Numbered from the stretch's first letter, positions 51,900 through 60,913 are shown. The stretch: DNA of 64,000 bases from Streptomyces durmitorensis (GCF_023498005.1 NZ_CP097289.1:9300001-9364000), one strand, 5' to 3'. The notes: a model not told the origin generated them from the sequence alone. A program made the numbers and translations.

Positions 51900-53288
51900 G
51901 TGTCAGATCAAGTCATCTCCATCATCGCCCTGGTCCTTGTCTTCGCCATCGCGACCTTCTCCGCAGTCCACCTGGGTGCGCTCGCCCTCGTGGCCGCGTT
52001 CATCATCGGCTCCACCGTGGCGGACGAGTCGACGGACGATCTCTTCTCCGGGTTTCCCGGCGACCTGTTCGTCGTCCTCGTCGGCGTCACACTTCTGTTC
52101 GCCATAGCGAAGAACAACGGCACAGTCGACTGGCTCGTGAACGCTGCCGTGAAAGCGGTGCGGGGCCGGATCGCCCTCATTCCCTGGGTCATGTTCCTCG
52201 TCACCGCCATGCTCACCGCCGTCGGCGCGGTCACCCCCGCGGCCGTCGGCATCGTCGCCCCCATCGGCCTCGGCTTCGCCGTCGCCTACGGCATCAATCC
52301 CGTGCTCATGGGGTTGCTCATCGCCAACGGAGCAAGCGCGGGAGGTTTCTCCCCGATCGGCGTGTTCGGCAGCATCACCAACAACGTGGTCGAGCGCAAC
52401 GACCTGCCGGGCAACCCCGCGCTCCTGTTCGCCGCCTCGTTCCTGTTCAACGTGGTGCTGTGCGTCATCGTCTTCTTCGTCTTCGGCGGGCGGCGATTGC
52501 TCGGGCAACGCGCAGGAACGTACAAAGGCGGCGGTGACACGAACGCCGACAGCGAGCGCCACGACGACGCACCGCCGCCCGGCGGAACCGGCGGAACCGG
52601 TGGCCAACTGGTCGGGGCGGGCGCGGTACCCCGGCGCGCCCTCGCCGTCGCCACGACCACCAGGCCCCCGGCGCAGGACGAACCCCTCAAGCTCGACGGA
52701 CCGCGCGCGCTCACCCTGCTCGGGCTGCTGAGCCTTGTCGCCGGAGCGCTCTTCTTCGACCTCGACGTCGGCCTGATGGCGCTCACCATCACCGTCGTCC
52801 TCTCCCTGGTCTCCCCGAAGTCGGTCACCGGCGCTGTGGACCGGTGCGCGTGGTCGACCGTGCTGCTGGTCTGCGGCATCGTCACCTACGTGAGCCAGAT
52901 GGAGCGCATGGGCACCATCGACTACCTCGGCAAACAGGTCGCCTCCATCGAGGCACCCCTCCTCGGCGCCCTCCTGATCTGCCTCATCGGCGCCCTGGTC
53001 TCCGCCTTCGCCTCAACGACCGGCATGCTCGGCGCGCTGATCCCGCTGGCCGTGCCCTTCCTGCTCGCCGGTGAGGTCGGAGCGGTCGGACTCATCACCG
53101 CGCTGGCCATCTCCGCGTCGGTGGTGGACGCCTCGCCGTTCTCCACCAGCGGAGCACTGGTGACCGCCAACACCCCCGAGGACCAACGGGACTTCGTCTT
53201 CCGCCGCCTCATGGCCTGGGGGCTCGGCATCGCCGTGATCGGCCCCCTCGTCACCTGGGCCCTGTTCGTCGTACCCACCTCGCTGTGA
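51900..53288 (+). CDS. MatC-type dicarboxylate carrier
   Basis: 462 aa from GTG 51900 (GGGAG upstream). Hydrophobic with about 11-12 helices and two halves (VTPAAVGIVAPIGLGFAVAYGINPVLMGLLIANGASAGGFSP and ASTTGMLGALIPLAVPFLL, ASVVDASPFSTSGAL), the arsenite/citrate-carrier-like fold of MatC. A central Gly/Pro/His loop (about 205-260) is unusually long. It likely imports a C3-C4 dicarboxylate. Confidence 0.85.
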   Translation: MSDQVISIIALVLVFAIATFSAVHLGALALVAAFIIGSTVADESTDDLFSGFPGDLFVVLVGVTLLFAIAKNNGTVDWLVNAAVKAVRGRIALIPWVMFLVTAMLTAVGAVTPAAVGIVAPIGLGFAVAYGINPVLMGLLIANGASAGGFSPIGVFGSITNNVVERNDLPGNPALLFAASFLFNVVLCVIVFFVFGGRRLLGQRAGTYKGGGDTNADSERHDDAPPPGGTGGTGGQLVGAGAVPRRALAVATTTRPPAQDEPLKLDGPRALTLLGLLSLVAGALFFDLDVGLMALTITVVLSLVSPKSVTGAVDRCAWSTVLLVCGIVTYVSQMERMGTIDYLGKQVASIEAPLLGALLICLIGALVSAFASTTGMLGALIPLAVPFLLAGEVGAVGLITALAISASVVDASPFSTSGALVTANTPEDQRDFVFRRLMAWGLGIAVIGPLVTWALFVVPTSL

Positions 53289-53289
53289 G

Positions 53290-53323
53290 GGCGTACGGGG
53301 ACGGCACGGTGTCGTACGCCGTC
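53290..53323. terminator. Possible bidirectional terminator
   Basis: GGCGTACG (53290-53297) pairs with CGTACGCC (53313-53320), with an overlapping alternative stem GACGGC/GCCGTC. It lies between the convergent matC and DUF2071 genes. Confidence 0.35.
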
Positions 53324-53333
53324 GTGCGACCCG

Positions 53334-54098
53334 TCAGGGAGTCGGGATGCCGCCCGGCCGCGCAGGCCGCCCGAAACGGACCGGAACGCCCGGCGAGTAC
53401 AGCACGCTCACCGGATCCCCGACCGGCCGCGGCAGCCCCGCGGCCGCGACCAGGTCCTCGTCGCACTCGATCAGGTCGGCCCGGTGCAGCGGCCAGCGCG
53501 GATGGACGTTCGGCAGGAACATCTGCCGCCCGAAGAACGTGTTGTGCATGCCCCACCGGGCCGTCAGGAAGTGCTCGAAGTCGGTGGGCTCCTCGACCCG
53601 CTCACCCACCCGGACGGCGATCCGGCTGTACGCACCGCGCGGGCCCGGCCAGCGCCTGGCACTCGTGTACGTGACGGTGTCGCCACTGCGGCGGATGCTC
53701 ATCCGCGACCACTGGTACGGCAGCCGGAAGGCACCCCGCGCGACCGCCACCGGGATCAGGCGCGAGGCGTCCAGGGAGCGGAAGACGACGCCGCGGCGGC
53801 CATGGGCGTCCACCGAGTAGAGGCGCACGTTGGTCTCGGGAAACGTACCCAGATAGGGGATGCCGGGCAGCCGGAACCAGCCGACCCGGTGCATGCGGAA
53901 CGCGACGAGGCCCACATAGGTCACCCCGTCGTGCAGATCGGGAACCGTCCCGGCCGGAAGGAGCGGAGCGACGTCCGCGGGGTCCACGGCCCAGTGCACG
54001 AAGGCAAGGTCGAGCCACGACTGCGTGAGCAGCGGATTCTCGGCGGAGGTGGGCGGATCGGCGGTTATCGGTTCCGGCACGGCGGGGGTGAGGACCAC
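53334..54098 (-). CDS. DUF2071 (YqjF-like) protein
   Basis: 254 aa. WLDLAFVHWAVDPADVAPLLPAG, GLVAFRMHRVG, F-ETNVRLYSVDAHGRRGVVFRSLDASRL and ARWGMHNTFFGR match the acetoacetate-decarboxylase-like DUF2071 family, of unknown role. Start at GTG 54098 is a guess: no strong ribosome site is seen and the frame is open to 54173. Confidence 0.82.
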   Translation of the reverse strand: MVLTPAVPEPITADPPTSAENPLLTQSWLDLAFVHWAVDPADVAPLLPAGTVPDLHDGVTYVGLVAFRMHRVGWFRLPGIPYLGTFPETNVRLYSVDAHGRRGVVFRSLDASRLIPVAVARGAFRLPYQWSRMSIRRSGDTVTYTSARRWPGPRGAYSRIAVRVGERVEEPTDFEHFLTARWGMHNTFFGRQMFLPNVHPRWPLHRADLIECDEDLVAAAGLPRPVGDPVSVLYSPGVPVRFGRPARPGGIPTP

Positions 54099-54240
54099 GG
54101 CATCAGCATCGCAGGGGCTCCGGCCGTGCCCGGAACGGGGGCGGACATCCGGCCCGGTACGGCCGCTGACCAAGCGCGGCCGCGCATGACTGAGCCCCCG
54201 GCTGACGGTGCCAGGGTCCGGGGGCTCGGTCCTGTCCGGG

Positions 54241-54645
54241 TCAGGAACGCGGACGGCGGTCCTGCTCGGCCCGCTCCGCGTTCTTCTCCTTGATGCGTAC
54301 CGTCTCCTTGCGGACCTCGGCCTGGGTGGCGCGCTCCTTCTGGAGCCACTCGGGGTTGTCCGTCTTGAGCGCGTCGATCTGCTCCGTGGTCAGGGCCTCC
54401 GTGACCCCGCCGCGTGCGAGACCGGCGATGGACACGCCGAGCTTCGCCGCGACGACAGGCCGGGGATGCGGGCCGTTGCGCCGCAGCTCCTGCAGCCACT
54501 CGGGCGGCTCGGTCTGCAGGGCGTTGAGCTCGGTGCGCGAGACGACACCCTCCTGGAACTCGGCGGGGGTGGCCTCGAGGTACACACCCAGCTTCTTCGC
54601 CGCGGTCGCGGGCTTCATGGTCTGGGTGGTCTGGTGCGACGTCAT
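54241..54645 (-). CDS. DUF5997 protein
   Basis: 134 aa. TMKPATAAKKLGVYLEATPAEFQEG followed by repeated ~35-residue units ending in P-EWL (EPPEWLQELRRNG, DNPEWLQKERA) matches DUF5997, an actinobacterial family without known function. Charged C-terminal tail. Divergent from a LysR-substrate-domain protein, an arrangement I believe is conserved in Streptomyces. Confidence 0.82.
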   Translation of the reverse strand: MTSHQTTQTMKPATAAKKLGVYLEATPAEFQEGVVSRTELNALQTEPPEWLQELRRNGPHPRPVVAAKLGVSIAGLARGGVTEALTTEQIDALKTDNPEWLQKERATQAEVRKETVRIKEKNAERAEQDRRPRS

Positions 54646-54703
54646 GGTCCCCAGGGTATCGAGCATGTGAGCTACCGCCGACCACGACCGGTAACCTGGC
54701 GGG

Positions 54704-55540
54704 GTGACAGACTCGCAAGTAACCCCTTCCTTCAGGCTCGCGTATGTCCCGGGGGTGACGCCCACCAAGTGGGTGCGGATCTGGAACGAGCGGCGGACCG
54801 ACGTGCCGCTGACCCTCGTGGCGGTGGACCCCGGCGAGGCGTTCGAGCTCCTGCGGGGCGGTGGCGCCGACGCGGGATTCGTCCGGCTGCCGGTCGACCG
54901 TACGGACCTCAGCGCGATCCCCCTCTACACCGAGACGACGGTCGTGGTGATCCCCAAGGATCACGTCATCGCGGCGGTCGACGAAGTGACGACCGAGGAC
55001 CTGGCCGACGAGATCGTGCTGCACCCCCTCGACGACACCCTCCCGTGGGAGAGCCTGCCGGGGCAGCCCGCGAACGAGCGCCCCGCCACCACGGCGGACG
55101 CCATCGAACTGGTGGCGGCGGGCGTGGGCGTCCTCGCCGTCCCCCAGTCGCTCGCCCGCCTGCACCACCGCAAGGACCTCACCTACCGGCCGCTGTCGGA
55201 AGCCCCCGAATCAAGGGTCGCCCTCTCGTGGCCCGAGGAGGCGACCACGGACCTGGTGGAGGACTTCATCGGCATCGTCCGGGGACGCACGGTCAACAGC
55301 TCACGCGGCCGCACCCAGACTCCCGCCGCCGGTTCGGCCGCGGACCAGTCGAAGCGCAAGAGCCCCGACAAGGGCGGCGCCAGGCGAAAGCCGACGGCCG
55401 GAAAGCCCACCGGAACCGGAAAGCCCACCGGAAAGACCGGGAAGAGCGGCAAGAGCGGGACGCCGGGCAAGAGCGCACGGAGCAGTTCCGGCGGCCCCGC
55501 CAAGGGCGGCAAGAAGGGCAAGCCCCGCCGCCGGCCGTAG
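54704..55540 (+). CDS. LysR-type substrate-binding domain protein without HTH
   Basis: 278 aa. Residues 1-200 form a LysR effector-binding fold (FRLAYVPGVTPTKWVRIWNERR, GADAGFVRLPVDRTDLSAIPLYTETTVVVIPKDH, TTADAIELVAAGVGVLAVPQSLARL). No DNA-binding domain. Residues about 205-278 are a Lys/Gly/Ser-rich tail (KPTGTGKPTGKTGKSGKSG), which could bind nucleic acid. TAACCT lies 6 nt before the GTG, indicating a leaderless mRNA. Confidence 0.82.
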   Translation: MTDSQVTPSFRLAYVPGVTPTKWVRIWNERRTDVPLTLVAVDPGEAFELLRGGGADAGFVRLPVDRTDLSAIPLYTETTVVVIPKDHVIAAVDEVTTEDLADEIVLHPLDDTLPWESLPGQPANERPATTADAIELVAAGVGVLAVPQSLARLHHRKDLTYRPLSEAPESRVALSWPEEATTDLVEDFIGIVRGRTVNSSRGRTQTPAAGSAADQSKRKSPDKGGARRKPTAGKPTGTGKPTGKTGKSGKSGTPGKSARSSSGGPAKGGKKGKPRRRP

Positions 55541-55582
55541 CCCCGGCTTCGTCGTCTCCCTCAGGGGGACACGGCGGCAGCC

Positions 55583-56602
55583 TCACCCGGCGCCGTTGTG
55601 CCGAGCCCACCAGGCGAGGACCCCGCCAAGGACGATCAGCAGGCAGATGGCCGCATTGGTCCGCTTGTACGCGACGAGGACCGCGGTGAACTCGCGGATC
55701 GTCGCGGTGGGCCAGAAGTACGCGGCGGTGGGCGAGCCCACCACCTGGCCCCTGATCCCCGTCCGCCGAGCCGTGAGGGCGGCCCGGAACGCGTGGTAGT
55801 TGTTCGTGACGATGACGCACCGGTAGTCCGGCTTCGTCTGCTCCATGATCGCCTTGCTGAACCGCAGATTCTCGTCGGTCGTCGTCGAGCGGTCCTCCCG
55901 CTCGATCAGGTCGGCGGGAAACCCACGGGCGATCAGATGGTCGGCCATCGCATGGCTCTCCGGCACGTCCTCGTCAGGGCCCTGGCCTCCCGAGGTGATG
56001 AGCACCGGCGAGCCGCCCCGCTTGGCCAGGCCCGCGTGCACCGCATGCGCTCGCGTGAGGCGACTGGCCAGCAGGGGAGGCACGGTGGAGCCCCCGACGA
56101 GGCCCGAACCGAGTACGACCACGTAGTCGGCCTTGCGGCGCACCCGCAGCCGCCCGTAGAGGAACGCGTAGAAGACGAAGCTCAGGAACAGGAACGAGAG
56201 GTAGGCGGCGAGCCCGCCGGCCGCCACGCCCACCCCGACCCACAGCGGTGTCCGCACGACCACGGCCGTGACCAGCAGCGCCACGACCCCCAGGATGCAC
56301 AACGCGGCCAGCAGCGAGAGCAGGTTGGTGGGGCTCCTGCCTTCCTTGCGCACCATCTGCATGCCGTTGAGGAACAGAAGACAGGTCAGTACGAGGATGC
56401 CCAGCGCCCCCAGGCCCAGCAGCGCCCACGCGACGGCCTGACCCGATGCCGAACCGGACCTGACCAGTTGGAACACCCAGGCCGCAAGAGCGCAGAGCAC
56501 GGCGAGACCAAGGATCACGGCATTGCTGAACTTCCTGCGCTCGCGCGCCACGCGCACGCAGAAGACGAGGAACAGGAGCGCCGCCGGGGCGTAGACCAAC
56601 AT
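55583..56602 (-). CDS. YdcF/DUF218 membrane protein
   Basis: 339 aa from ATG 56602. About five helices in the first 150 residues, a DUF218 domain (YVVVLGSGLVGGSTVPPLLASRL, LITSGGQGPDEDVPESHAMADHLI, TTTDENLRFSKAIM, VIVTNNYHAFRAALTAR) and a final helix. Relatives (YdcF, SanA, ElyC) act in envelope and peptidoglycan precursor upkeep. Confidence 0.87.
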   Translation of the reverse strand: MLVYAPAALLFLVFCVRVARERRKFSNAVILGLAVLCALAAWVFQLVRSGSASGQAVAWALLGLGALGILVLTCLLFLNGMQMVRKEGRSPTNLLSLLAALCILGVVALLVTAVVVRTPLWVGVGVAAGGLAAYLSFLFLSFVFYAFLYGRLRVRRKADYVVVLGSGLVGGSTVPPLLASRLTRAHAVHAGLAKRGGSPVLITSGGQGPDEDVPESHAMADHLIARGFPADLIEREDRSTTTDENLRFSKAIMEQTKPDYRCVIVTNNYHAFRAALTARRTGIRGQVVGSPTAAYFWPTATIREFTAVLVAYKRTNAAICLLIVLGGVLAWWARHNGAG

Positions 56603-56723
56603 CCGCACAGCGTAGGCGCCGTGGGCCCACGCCTCGGACCGGGACCAGAACCAGAACCGTCCGCTGCAGTGATCTCCGGGATCAGGCCGTGCCCTTTGAG
56701 GGCGACGGGGAGTTGACCCCGGT

Positions 56724-56954
56724 ATGAAGAAGCGAAGCGTACTGGCCGTTGCCTCTCTCGCCGCCGGGGCCGTCATTGCCGCGATCAGCCCGCCCCCGGG
56801 AGCGGACACGGCCGACACGAAGGAGCCCGCCCACGCCGCGGGGACGCTGGAGGAGATCGGCGACGCCGCACCGTGGACGGACAGCGCCGCGCCGACGCCC
56901 GGCGCCGGTGTCGGTGTGGTCGCCCCTGACATCTCCAGCACTCAGCACCTCTGA
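56724..56954 (+). CDS. Small secreted peptide
   Basis: 76 aa. Basic start and hydrophobic core (MKKRSVLAVASLAAGAVIAAI) make a signal peptide; the remainder is Ala/Pro/Gly-rich without a known domain. Uncertain but codon bias is normal. Confidence 0.5.
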   Translation: MKKRSVLAVASLAAGAVIAAISPPPGADTADTKEPAHAAGTLEEIGDAAPWTDSAAPTPGAGVGVVAPDISSTQHL

Positions 56955-57054
56955 GGCGACGGACGCGGGGCCGGGACGTACGCGTCCCGGCCCCGCGTCG
57001 CTCACCCGGCCCCGCAGAACACGTGGAGCACTCGCCCACACCTGGAGGACCCAC

Positions 57055-57363
57055 TTGTCCCGTACCCGACCGGCGCGCAAGAGCGCGACCCGACTCGCGG
57101 CCGCGCTGACCTTGAGCTTGCTGACGCTCCCGATGCTCGGCGGCACCGCCGCAGCCGGTGGCACGTGCTTCGCCACCCACGCCGATGCCCCGATCTACGC
57201 CGGTGACAACCCGTGGACCGAGATCGTCGGCTACCTCGATCCGGGCACCCCGGTGAACGGCACCCGCCAGGGCGTGGACGCCCTGTGGCAGGTCTCGCGC
57301 ACGGACAACGGCCAGAAGCTCGGCTTCATGCGGCCCGCCGACCTCACCTGCGACGGCGGCTGA
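57055..57363 (+). CDS. Secreted SH3-like small protein
   Basis: 102 aa from TTG 57055 (GGAGG 7 nt upstream). Signal peptide to about residue 30, then a bacterial SH3-like domain (ADAPIYAGDNPWTEIVGYLDPGTPV, ALWQVSRTDNGQKLGFMRPADL) with a pair of cysteines that could form a disulfide. May bind the cell wall. Confidence 0.7.
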   Translation: MSRTRPARKSATRLAAALTLSLLTLPMLGGTAAAGGTCFATHADAPIYAGDNPWTEIVGYLDPGTPVNGTRQGVDALWQVSRTDNGQKLGFMRPADLTCDGG

Positions 57364-57411
57364 CCGCTCAACGGCATACCTCTGATGCCCCTGATGGGCC
57401 TGCGGAATCCA

Positions 57412-57438
57412 GGAGAGCGCTCATGGAGAGCGCTCTCC
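57412..57438. promoter_or_regulatory. LacI/CebR-like operators, distal pair
   Basis: GGAGAGCGCTC at 57412-57422 and the perfect palindrome GGAGAGCGCTCTCC at 57425-57438, with centres 13 bp apart. They match the core of the palindrome at 57735 and resemble CebR boxes. The 545-bp region 57364-57908 has no convincing gene and acts as control DNA. Confidence 0.65.
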
Positions 57439-57702
57439 TGCGCTGCATTCCTCGTGCATCCTTCAGGCGTCGCGCCGCGCCGCGCCGAGACGTCAACGCT
57501 CGTGAACCACCTCTCCATGTTGCCGCAGGGCGGCGCCGACCCGCGCGGCTGCGCCCGGATTCACGGGTGCCAGGCTCCCAACGCCCCCTGACCACCGGGA
57601 AGTTGCGCAGAGGAGATCGCGCGACCGGGGGAGCGGCCGGTCGCGTACGTCATGTGCGGGGCCGCGGGCCGCCGTCATCGACAGCCATTCGTTCACCGTC
57701 TC

Positions 57703-57750
57703 TTGACACGTTCGTGTCACGGTGGGAACACTCCGGGAGAGCGCTCTCCC
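57703..57750 (+). promoter_or_regulatory. Promoter with two operators for the DUF1996 gene
   Basis: TTGACA (57703-57708), 18 nt, AACACT (57727-57732, weak -10). The perfect palindrome GGGAGAGCGCTCTCCC (57735-57750) covers the expected start site, as for LacI-type repression. A second dyad, TGACACG-tt-CGTGTCA (57704-57719), overlaps the -35. Confidence 0.7.
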
Positions 57751-57908
57751 AGTTCCGTTGCCGTACGGGTGCTCTGCAACAGGTGTCCTGGGGCGGCCGA
57801 TCGGCGTGCCCTCGGCCACGCATGTCCCCACCCGGTGTCCGGGAGCGCACGGCCACGGCTCCCGGCAGGCCGGTCCCCCCATCCCTCTCCACGTGGCAGG
57901 AGGTCTCC

Positions 57909-58997
57909 ATGGCACGGAGATCGAGAACGATCTCAGGAGCGCTCATCGCGGGCGCCCTGATACTGAGCTCACTCGGCATCGGCGGCATCGCGGTCAGCGC
58001 CGACAACGCGTCGCAGTCCCGGTCGCCGAAGGCCATGGCATCCCACGCGGGACACGCCATGGCCGCATCCACCCGCGCGTCGGCTGAGGACGCCGACGCG
58101 GACGGGTACATCCCCGCCAAGTCGCGCGTCACCGGCGTCAAGCCGTCGGCGAAGGCGCCACCGCACCGCTACTTCCATGAGTTCCAGGCGCACTGTTCGG
58201 TGTCGCACACCGCCCCCGACGACCCCGTCGTCTATCCCGGCCAGCCCGGCAAGTCGCACGACCACACGTTCATGGGCAACACCACGACGAACGCCCACAG
58301 CACCACGGGGTCGCTGGACTCCGGCTCCACCAAGTGCCTTGCTCCCGGCGACAGGTCGGCGTACTGGATGCCGACGCTGTACAACGGCGACAAGGAGATC
58401 CGTCCCGTAGGGGATCAGACGATCTACTACAAGGCCGGGGTCACCGACTACACGAGCGTGCGGCCGTTCCCCAAGGGGCTCAGGTTCGTCGTCGGCAGCC
58501 CGATGCAGACCGCACAGGAGTTCCGCAACCACCCGGGCTTCGTCGAAGGGTGGGAGTGCGGGACCAGCTACTTCAACGTCGAGTTCCCCAAGGACTGCCC
58601 CACCACGGCGGACACCCAGCTCAACATCCGTTTCCAGGCGCCCAGTTGCTGGGACGGCAAGTCGCTGGACTCCCCGAACCACCAGAGCCACATGTCCTAC
58701 CCGGTGGTCAAGGACGGAACCAACGACAACATCTGCCCGACCAGTCACCCCGTCGCCCTGCCGATGGTCGAGTTCAAGATGGCGTTCCCCGTCAACGGAG
58801 ATCTGTCGAAGGCTCGACTGGCGAGCGGCGCGAGCCACTCCTTCCACTACGACTTCTTCAACGCGTGGGACGACGCGACGCTGAAGGCGCTGGTGGACCA
58901 CTGCATCGTCGGCGGCCTGCAGTGCGACCCGCGCGGTTATGACCAGACGCACCCCGAAGCGGGCGCGGCGCTCGACGAGAACTACGAGCTGCCGTGA
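57909..58997 (+). CDS. Secreted DUF1996 protein
   Basis: 362 aa. Signal peptide to about residue 32, then DUF1996: FHEFQAHCSVSHTAPDDPVVYPGQPGKSHDHTFMGN, YWMPTLYN, QAPSCWDGKSLDSPNHQSHMSYP and CPTSHPVALPMV. The conserved His/Cys/Asp set suggests a metal site. Found in fungi and actinobacteria beside carbohydrate enzymes; activity unknown. Its operators tie it to the LacI circuit at 63.4 kb. Confidence 0.88.
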   Translation: MARRSRTISGALIAGALILSSLGIGGIAVSADNASQSRSPKAMASHAGHAMAASTRASAEDADADGYIPAKSRVTGVKPSAKAPPHRYFHEFQAHCSVSHTAPDDPVVYPGQPGKSHDHTFMGNTTTNAHSTTGSLDSGSTKCLAPGDRSAYWMPTLYNGDKEIRPVGDQTIYYKAGVTDYTSVRPFPKGLRFVVGSPMQTAQEFRNHPGFVEGWECGTSYFNVEFPKDCPTTADTQLNIRFQAPSCWDGKSLDSPNHQSHMSYPVVKDGTNDNICPTSHPVALPMVEFKMAFPVNGDLSKARLASGASHSFHYDFFNAWDDATLKALVDHCIVGGLQCDPRGYDQTHPEAGAALDENYELP

Positions 58998-59003
58998 CCG
59001 AGG

Positions 59004-59040
59004 CCTGTGAAGGGCGGGGCTCCCTTCCGCCCTTCACAGG
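59004..59040 (+). terminator. Strong hairpin terminator
   Basis: CCTGTGAAGGGCGG (59004-59017), 9-nt loop, CCGCCCTTCACAGG (59027-59040): a perfect 14-bp stem 6 nt after the DUF1996 stop. No U-tract, as common in Streptomyces. Confidence 0.85.
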
Positions 59041-59109
59041 CGCCTGCCCCCACCCCGCACCTCCCCCCCCTCGCCCCAACACCTCTTCCCCCTCGCCCAG
59101 GAGACCCCC

Positions 59110-60864
59110 ATGCGCAGACCTGGTACCGCTCTCTCCCCACGCAGCATCGTGGCCCCCGCGATAGCTGGCCTGCTGGTGGTCGGCGCGCTCGCGCTGCCCG
59201 CACAGCAGGCGCACGCGGCCGGCAGCGTCGTGAAGGTGACCGGTTCGCAAGGCAACTGGCAGCTCACCGTCGACGGCTCGCCCTACCAGGTCAAGGGCCT
59301 GACCTGGGGTCCCTCGGTCGCCGACGCCGACAAGCACATGCCCGATCTGAAGTCCATGGGCGTCAACACCATCCGGACCTGGGGCACCGACGCCTCCAGC
59401 AAGCCGCTGTTCGACTCCGCCGCCGCCCACGGCATCAAGGTCGTCGCGGGCTTCTGGCTCCAGCCCGGCGGCGGCCCGGGAAGCGGCGGCTGTGTCAACT
59501 ACCTGACGGACACCGAGTACAAGAACAAGATGCTCGACGAGTTCCCCAAGTGGGTGGGCACCTACAAGGACAACCCCGGTGTCCTGATGTGGAACGTGGG
59601 CAACGAGTCGGTGCTCGGCCTGCAGAACTGCTACGCCGGTGACGAGCTGGAGAAGCAGCGCGACGCGTACACCACCTTCGTGAACGACGTCGCCAAGAAG
59701 ATCCACGCGGTGGACCCCAACCACCCGGTCACCTCGACCGACGCCTGGACCGGTGCCTGGCCGTACTACAAGAAGAACGCCCCGGACCTCGACCTCTATG
59801 CCGTCAACGCCTACAACGCCGCTTGCGAGATCAAGGCCGACTGGGACAAGGGCGGCTACACCAAGCCCTACATCGTCACCGAGACCGGTCCCGCGGGGGA
59901 GTGGGAGGTTCCGGACGACGCCAACGGGGTTCCCGAGGAGCCCACCGACCAGGCCAAGGCGGCCGGTTACACCAAGGCCTGGGACTGCGTCACCGGTCAC
60001 CGCGGCGTCGCGCTCGGCGCCACCATGTTCCACTACGGCACGGAGTACGACTTCGGCGGCGTCTGGTTCAACCTGCTTCCCGCGGGCCAGAAAAGACTCG
60101 CGTACTACGCCGCGAAGAAGGCCTACAAGGGCAGCACCGCCGGTGACAACACCCCGCCGGTGATCTCCGAACTGGCCGTGGACGGCGACGCGGGCAAGGT
60201 CCCCGCGGGCGGCCCGCTCACGCTCACCACCAAGGTCAGCGACCCCGACGGCGACGCGCTCACGTACGAAGTGCTGGCCAACAGCATGTACATCGACAAG
60301 AACAAGGACCTCACCCCGCTGACCGCCACGGACCAGGGGTCGGGTCGTCTGAAGGTCACGGCCCCGGACAAGCCCGGCGTCTGGAAGATCTACGTCAAGG
60401 TCACCGACGGCAAGGGGAATGTCGGCATCGAGACACGGTCCGTGCGCGTGGTGGTGCCGCCGGTCGACGGCACGAACGTCGCCCTGGGCAAGCCCGCGAC
60501 CGCCTCCTCCTTCCAGCCCGGCAGCGGGGACTGCCCGTGCCCCGCCGCCAACGCCGTCGACGGCAAGGGCAACACGCGCTGGGCCAGCGACTGGAGCGAC
60601 CCGCAGTGGGTCCAGGTCGACCTCGGCTCCACCACTTCCTTCAAGCACGTCCAGCTCAACTGGGAGACCTCGTACGCGAAGACGTACACGATCCAGACCT
60701 CCGACGACGGACAGAACTGGAAGACCGTGCACGAGGTGCGCGGCGGCAACGGCGGCGTCGACGACTTCGATGTGAGCGGCTCCGGCCGCTACGTCCGGGT
60801 CAACGGCACAGAGCGAGGCACCGGATACGGCTACTCGCTCTACGAGTTCGGCGTCTACAAGTGA
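59110..60864 (+). CDS. Secreted glycoside hydrolase (GH5/GH2-type barrel) with C-terminal CBM32
   Basis: 584 aa. Signal peptide (AQQAHA), TIM barrel with acid/base Glu166 (WNVGNES) and nucleophile Glu258 (IVTETGP), as in clan GH-A families; a cadherin/Ig-like linker (about 350-450, KVSDPDGDALTYEV), and a discoidin CBM32 (about 455-584, ALGKPATASSF to YSLYEFGVY). Probably a beta-glucanase or beta-glycosidase acting on polysaccharide outside the cell. AGGAG before the ATG. Confidence 0.87.
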   Translation: MRRPGTALSPRSIVAPAIAGLLVVGALALPAQQAHAAGSVVKVTGSQGNWQLTVDGSPYQVKGLTWGPSVADADKHMPDLKSMGVNTIRTWGTDASSKPLFDSAAAHGIKVVAGFWLQPGGGPGSGGCVNYLTDTEYKNKMLDEFPKWVGTYKDNPGVLMWNVGNESVLGLQNCYAGDELEKQRDAYTTFVNDVAKKIHAVDPNHPVTSTDAWTGAWPYYKKNAPDLDLYAVNAYNAACEIKADWDKGGYTKPYIVTETGPAGEWEVPDDANGVPEEPTDQAKAAGYTKAWDCVTGHRGVALGATMFHYGTEYDFGGVWFNLLPAGQKRLAYYAAKKAYKGSTAGDNTPPVISELAVDGDAGKVPAGGPLTLTTKVSDPDGDALTYEVLANSMYIDKNKDLTPLTATDQGSGRLKVTAPDKPGVWKIYVKVTDGKGNVGIETRSVRVVVPPVDGTNVALGKPATASSFQPGSGDCPCPAANAVDGKGNTRWASDWSDPQWVQVDLGSTTSFKHVQLNWETSYAKTYTIQTSDDGQNWKTVHEVRGGNGGVDDFDVSGSGRYVRVNGTERGTGYGYSLYEFGVYK

Positions 60865-60869
60865 TCTTT

Positions 60870-60913
60870 GACTGACCGTCAACTGATCTGGGACCGATCT
60901 GCGACTGATCCGG
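60870..60913 (+). repeat. Four phased 11-bp direct repeats
   Basis: Four adjacent 11-bp units, GACTGACCGTC, AACTGATCTGG, GACCGATCTGC and GACTGATCCGG, consensus GACTGATCTGG. Period of one helical turn, 41 nt before the GH3 start. Possible cooperative activator site. Confidence 0.6.

Noticed and set aside
57423..57908. N-terminal extension of the DUF1996 frame starting near 57423
   Set aside because: Arg-rich, runs over operators and promoter; the signal peptide begins at 57909.
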